Of a DNA stretch of 8,093 nt, positions 6,241-8,093 are shown piece by piece. The notes under the pieces were generated by a model, which saw only the letters and a list, made by a program, of their open reading frames with translations, ran no database searches and had not been told where the DNA came from. Numbering within the stretch: the stretch's first letter is position 1; every line of letters begins with the position of its first letter. The DNA is taken from positions 1 through 8,093 of the forward strand of contig CACYDY010000204.1 of NCBI GenBank assembly GCA_902773245.1, read 5' to 3'. A program made the translations under genes and the position numbers. Source of the DNA: an uncultured Ruminococcus sp. (GTDB taxonomy: Bacteria; Bacillota; Clostridia; Oscillospirales; Acutalibacteraceae).

Positions 6241-6306
6241 TGCCACCGGTAAATTGTTGATCACTGCTGCGTTTTGTGTTTTGTGATCAAGTTAATCCCG
6301 GTGGCA
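6241..6306. promoter_or_regulatory. Nested two-stem dyad before the MalY/PatB gene
   Basis: An outer perfect 9-bp repeat TGCCACCGG (6241-6249) / CCGGTGGCA (6298-6306) encloses a symmetric 7+7-nt internal loop and an inner perfect 8-bp repeat TTGATCAC (6257-6264) / GTGATCAA (6283-6290) with an 18-nt loop. It ends 33 nt before the start codon at 6340. It could be a structured mRNA leader, or DNA operator half-sites. No T run follows on the plus strand, so it is not a good terminator for trpB2; on the minus strand it is followed by TATTTTT, which could stop antisense transcription. No known riboswitch class is recognised. Confidence 0.55.
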
Positions 6307-6339
6307 CAGCTGTTGATAATAAAATGTGAGGATAAAACA

Positions 6340-7497
6340 ATGATTTATGATTTTGACAGAGTGATCGAGCGAAAGGGAACAAATTCGCTTAAATGGAACG
6401 TTTCGGAAAATGAGCTGCCGATGTGGGTTGCGGATATGGATTTTCAGACAGCCCCGGAAATTATTGAAGCGCTTCAAAAACGAACTGCGCATGGTATTTT
6501 TGGATATACCGACGTTCCCACGGAGTGGTATGAGGCTTATATAAATTGGTGGAAAAAACGCTATTCGTACACTATGAAAGATGATTGGCTGATGTTTTGT
6601 ACGGGGGTCGTTCCTGCGATCTCGTCCATTGTCAGAAAATTAACGACGCCTGCCGAAAAGGTTTTGATACAAACTCCCGTGTATAATATTTTTTACAATT
6701 CCATTCTGAATAACGGTCGGGTTGTTTTGGAAAATCCTTTGAGTTATGACGGAGCAGAGTATTCTATAGATTTTGAAGATCTTGAAACTAAGCTTGCAGA
6801 TACTCAAACAACATTGATGATTTTGTGCAATCCTCAAAATCCTGTAGGAAAAATATGGAACAAAGAAGAACTGTCGCAATTTGGAGAACTATGTAAAAAA
6901 TACCATGTAACTGTTATTTCCGATGAGATACACTGTGATATTACCTCTCCACACTGCAAATACGTGCCGTTTGCGTCTGTGTCCGAAACGTGCAGAGAAA
7001 TCAGCGTGACCTGTATTGCGCCTACAAAGGCTTTTAACATTGCCGGATTGCAAACATCGGCGATAAGTGTTCCTAATGAAGCGTTAAGAAACAGAGTCAA
7101 TCGCTCAATCAATACCGATGAGGTCGCAGAACCGAATGCATTTGCTGTTGACGCAGCCATAGCGGCTTTTACCAAGGGTGAGCCGTGGCTTGATGAACTT
7201 AACCGATATATCTATGATAACAAATGTTTTGCTGCCGATTTTATAGCAAGTGAAATTCCACGGGTGAAAGCGTCTGTATCACAGTCTACCTATCTTATGT
7301 GGCTTGATTGTATGGGTTTGAATATTTCAAGCGCAGAGCTGGCTGCCGAGATAAGAAAAACAACGGGCTTGTACGTATCATCGGGAACGGTGTACGGCGG
7401 CAATGGAAACGGATTTTTAAGAATGAACATCGCTTGTCCTCGAAGCCGACTGAATGACGGTTTGGAAAGGCTTAAAAAGGGAATTTTATCATTGTAA
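6340..7497 (+). CDS. MalY/PatB-type PLP-dependent C-S lyase (cystathionine beta-lyase-like aminotransferase)
   Basis: 385 residues, fold-type I PLP enzyme. MalY/PatB proteins cleave the C-S bond of cystathionine or cysteine conjugates, giving a thiol, pyruvate and ammonia. The opening YDFDRVIERKGTNSLKW and PMWVADMDF (27-35) are typical of this group. Other motifs: GIFGYTDVP (52-60), NPQNPVGKIW (164-173), SDEIHCD (194-200) with D195 for the pyridine nitrogen, APTKAFNIAGLQTS (227-240) with K230 as the Schiff-base lysine, and FLRMNIACPR (359-368) with R361 for the substrate carboxylate. In-frame codons run upstream to 6274, but they pass through the dyad; GTGAGGA (6326-6332) about 8 nt before the ATG at 6340 fixes the start. 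It follows trpB2 by 137 bp on the same strand and may be expressed from that promoter, since no good promoter is visible between. The exact substrate is unknown. Confidence 0.9.
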   Translation: MIYDFDRVIERKGTNSLKWNVSENELPMWVADMDFQTAPEIIEALQKRTAHGIFGYTDVPTEWYEAYINWWKKRYSYTMKDDWLMFCTGVVPAISSIVRKLTTPAEKVLIQTPVYNIFYNSILNNGRVVLENPLSYDGAEYSIDFEDLETKLADTQTTLMILCNPQNPVGKIWNKEELSQFGELCKKYHVTVISDEIHCDITSPHCKYVPFASVSETCREISVTCIAPTKAFNIAGLQTSAISVPNEALRNRVNRSINTDEVAEPNAFAVDAAIAAFTKGEPWLDELNRYIYDNKCFAADFIASEIPRVKASVSQSTYLMWLDCMGLNISSAELAAEIRKTTGLYVSSGTVYGGNGNGFLRMNIACPRSRLNDGLERLKKGILSL

Positions 7498-7551
7498 TAC
7501 ACTATCACTCAGAGCGATAAGTTTATCCGACACAATTTATAAATACACAAT

Positions 7552-7588
7552 AAAAACTCTCCTCATTTTTGTTCGAGGAGAGTTTTTT
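7552..7588. terminator. Bidirectional intrinsic terminator
   Basis: AAAAACTCTCCTC (7552-7564) and GAGGAGAGTTTTT (7575-7587) form a perfect 13-bp stem with a 10-nt loop, followed by a T run on the plus strand and, because the arms start with A, also on the minus strand. It ends the MalY/PatB transcript 55 bp after its stop and serves the converging PhoU-domain gene, whose stop codon begins right after the T run. Confidence 0.93.
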
Positions 7589-7589
7589 A

Positions 7590-8093
7590 TCAAATCAGAT
7601 ATTTTTCATTATATTCCTTATAAGCCTTTTTGTTTCTGATTTCACTTGGGTTGGTTTTTCCTTCGCCTGTGCCGGAATGGAAATCAAGCATTGCCATTAC
7701 TATTTTGTAGCAGTGTACGGCAATTTGCTGGAGATTGCTCAAAAGCTCACCAAAGCTTGTTCCTTGCTGAAGAGAGCATTTTCCCGTTTGAAGTCTGTCA
7801 AAATGGTGTACCTCGGCTTTGTTGCAAAGCGTGTGAATGACCGTATTTAAAGCGGAAACCTTTCCTCTGTTGTGACGGGTTTCGTTCATAAACGAATCAA
7901 TAGTCATATTCATAATCTCGTTCACCGCTTCTATTATTACGTTAAGTTCTTTATTTGCGGTGTCTGAAAAATTGATATTCTCTTCGTTATCTTTTTGAGC
8001 AATAAAAGCGATATTCATAGCTCTGTCGGTAATTCTCTCAAAGTCGGAAAGTGTGCGAAGATACTTAAATACATACTCGTTGTCGTCGGTCTG
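7590..8093 (-). CDS. C-terminal part of a PhoU-domain protein, probably Na/Pi cotransporter family (start outside window)
   Basis: The frame is open to the window edge: 167 residues are visible, 25 of them before the internal Met at 8018, so the gene starts beyond base 8093. The visible part is helical and PhoU-like. YLRTLSDFERITDRAMNIA (11-29) matches the first PhoU metal-binding helix (E19 and D23), and RLQTGKC followed by LLSNLQQIAVHCYKI (100-131) corresponds to the second. In that second helix the usual ER-I-x-D pattern reads QQ-I-A-V, so the acidic ligands are missing. PhoU domains occur alone as phosphate-signalling regulators of PstSCAB or at the C-terminus of NptA-like Na/phosphate symporters. 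The long polar tail and the similarity to clostridial symporter tails favour the latter, but a lone PhoU is possible because no transporter part is visible. Confidence 0.75.
   Translation of the reverse strand, partial: QTDDNEYVFKYLRTLSDFERITDRAMNIAFIAQKDNEENINFSDTANKELNVIIEAVNEIMNMTIDSFMNETRHNRGKVSALNTVIHTLCNKAEVHHFDRLQTGKCSLQQGTSFGELLSNLQQIAVHCYKIVMAMLDFHSGTGEGKTNPSEIRNKKAYKEYNEKYLI

Noticed and set aside
7569..7850. Plus-strand frame opposite the PhoU-domain gene
   Set aside because: It starts inside the terminator hairpin and is antisense to a frame with clear PhoU motifs.

Overview
The window looks like chromosomal DNA from a low-GC Firmicute, most likely a gut or rumen clostridium of the Ruminococcaceae/Oscillospiraceae type. 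This is inferred from AT-rich intergenic DNA, strong AGGAGG-like ribosome binding sites, near-consensus sigma-A promoters with 17-nt spacers, a Gram-positive GAAC-N4-GTTC LexA box, and the resemblance of the proteins to clostridial families. No species can be named from sequence alone.

Layout: 1-~80 holds a GC-rich interspersed repeat (copy A). A RodA/FtsW-family peptidoglycan polymerase is on the minus strand (174-1346) with its own promoter. Diverging from it is an SOS-type unit: promoter with LexA boxes, Y-family DNA polymerase IV (dinB, 1595-2833) and a small conserved-looking protein (2848-3087). A gene-free stretch of about 490 bp (3088-3575) carries a roughly 190-bp imperfect palindrome centred on base 3306 and a second, inverted copy (B) of the repeat seen at base 1. 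Then come an ApbE-type flavin transferase lipoprotein (3576-4610), a TrpB2-type tryptophan synthase beta-like enzyme (4826-6202), a nested dyad (6241-6306), and a MalY/PatB-type PLP C-S lyase/aminotransferase (6340-7497). A bidirectional terminator (7552-7588) separates this from a converging, window-truncated gene whose product ends in a PhoU-like domain (7590-8093, minus).

How the genes relate: most are independent housekeeping units (cell-wall elongation, translesion synthesis, flavinylation, PLP amino-acid metabolism, phosphate transport or sensing). The clearest functional unit is the LexA-controlled dinB plus small-protein operon. trpB2 and the MalY/PatB gene are neighbours on one strand, both PLP enzymes of amino-acid metabolism, but the dyad between them makes simple co-transcription uncertain. 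I see no defence, toxin, CRISPR or secondary-metabolite system. The less ordinary material is non-coding: the long palindrome, the repeat pair with a compensatory change in its stem, the dyad before the MalY/PatB gene, and a perfect dyad in the rodA leader. All identities and counts were made by eye; no database search was run.
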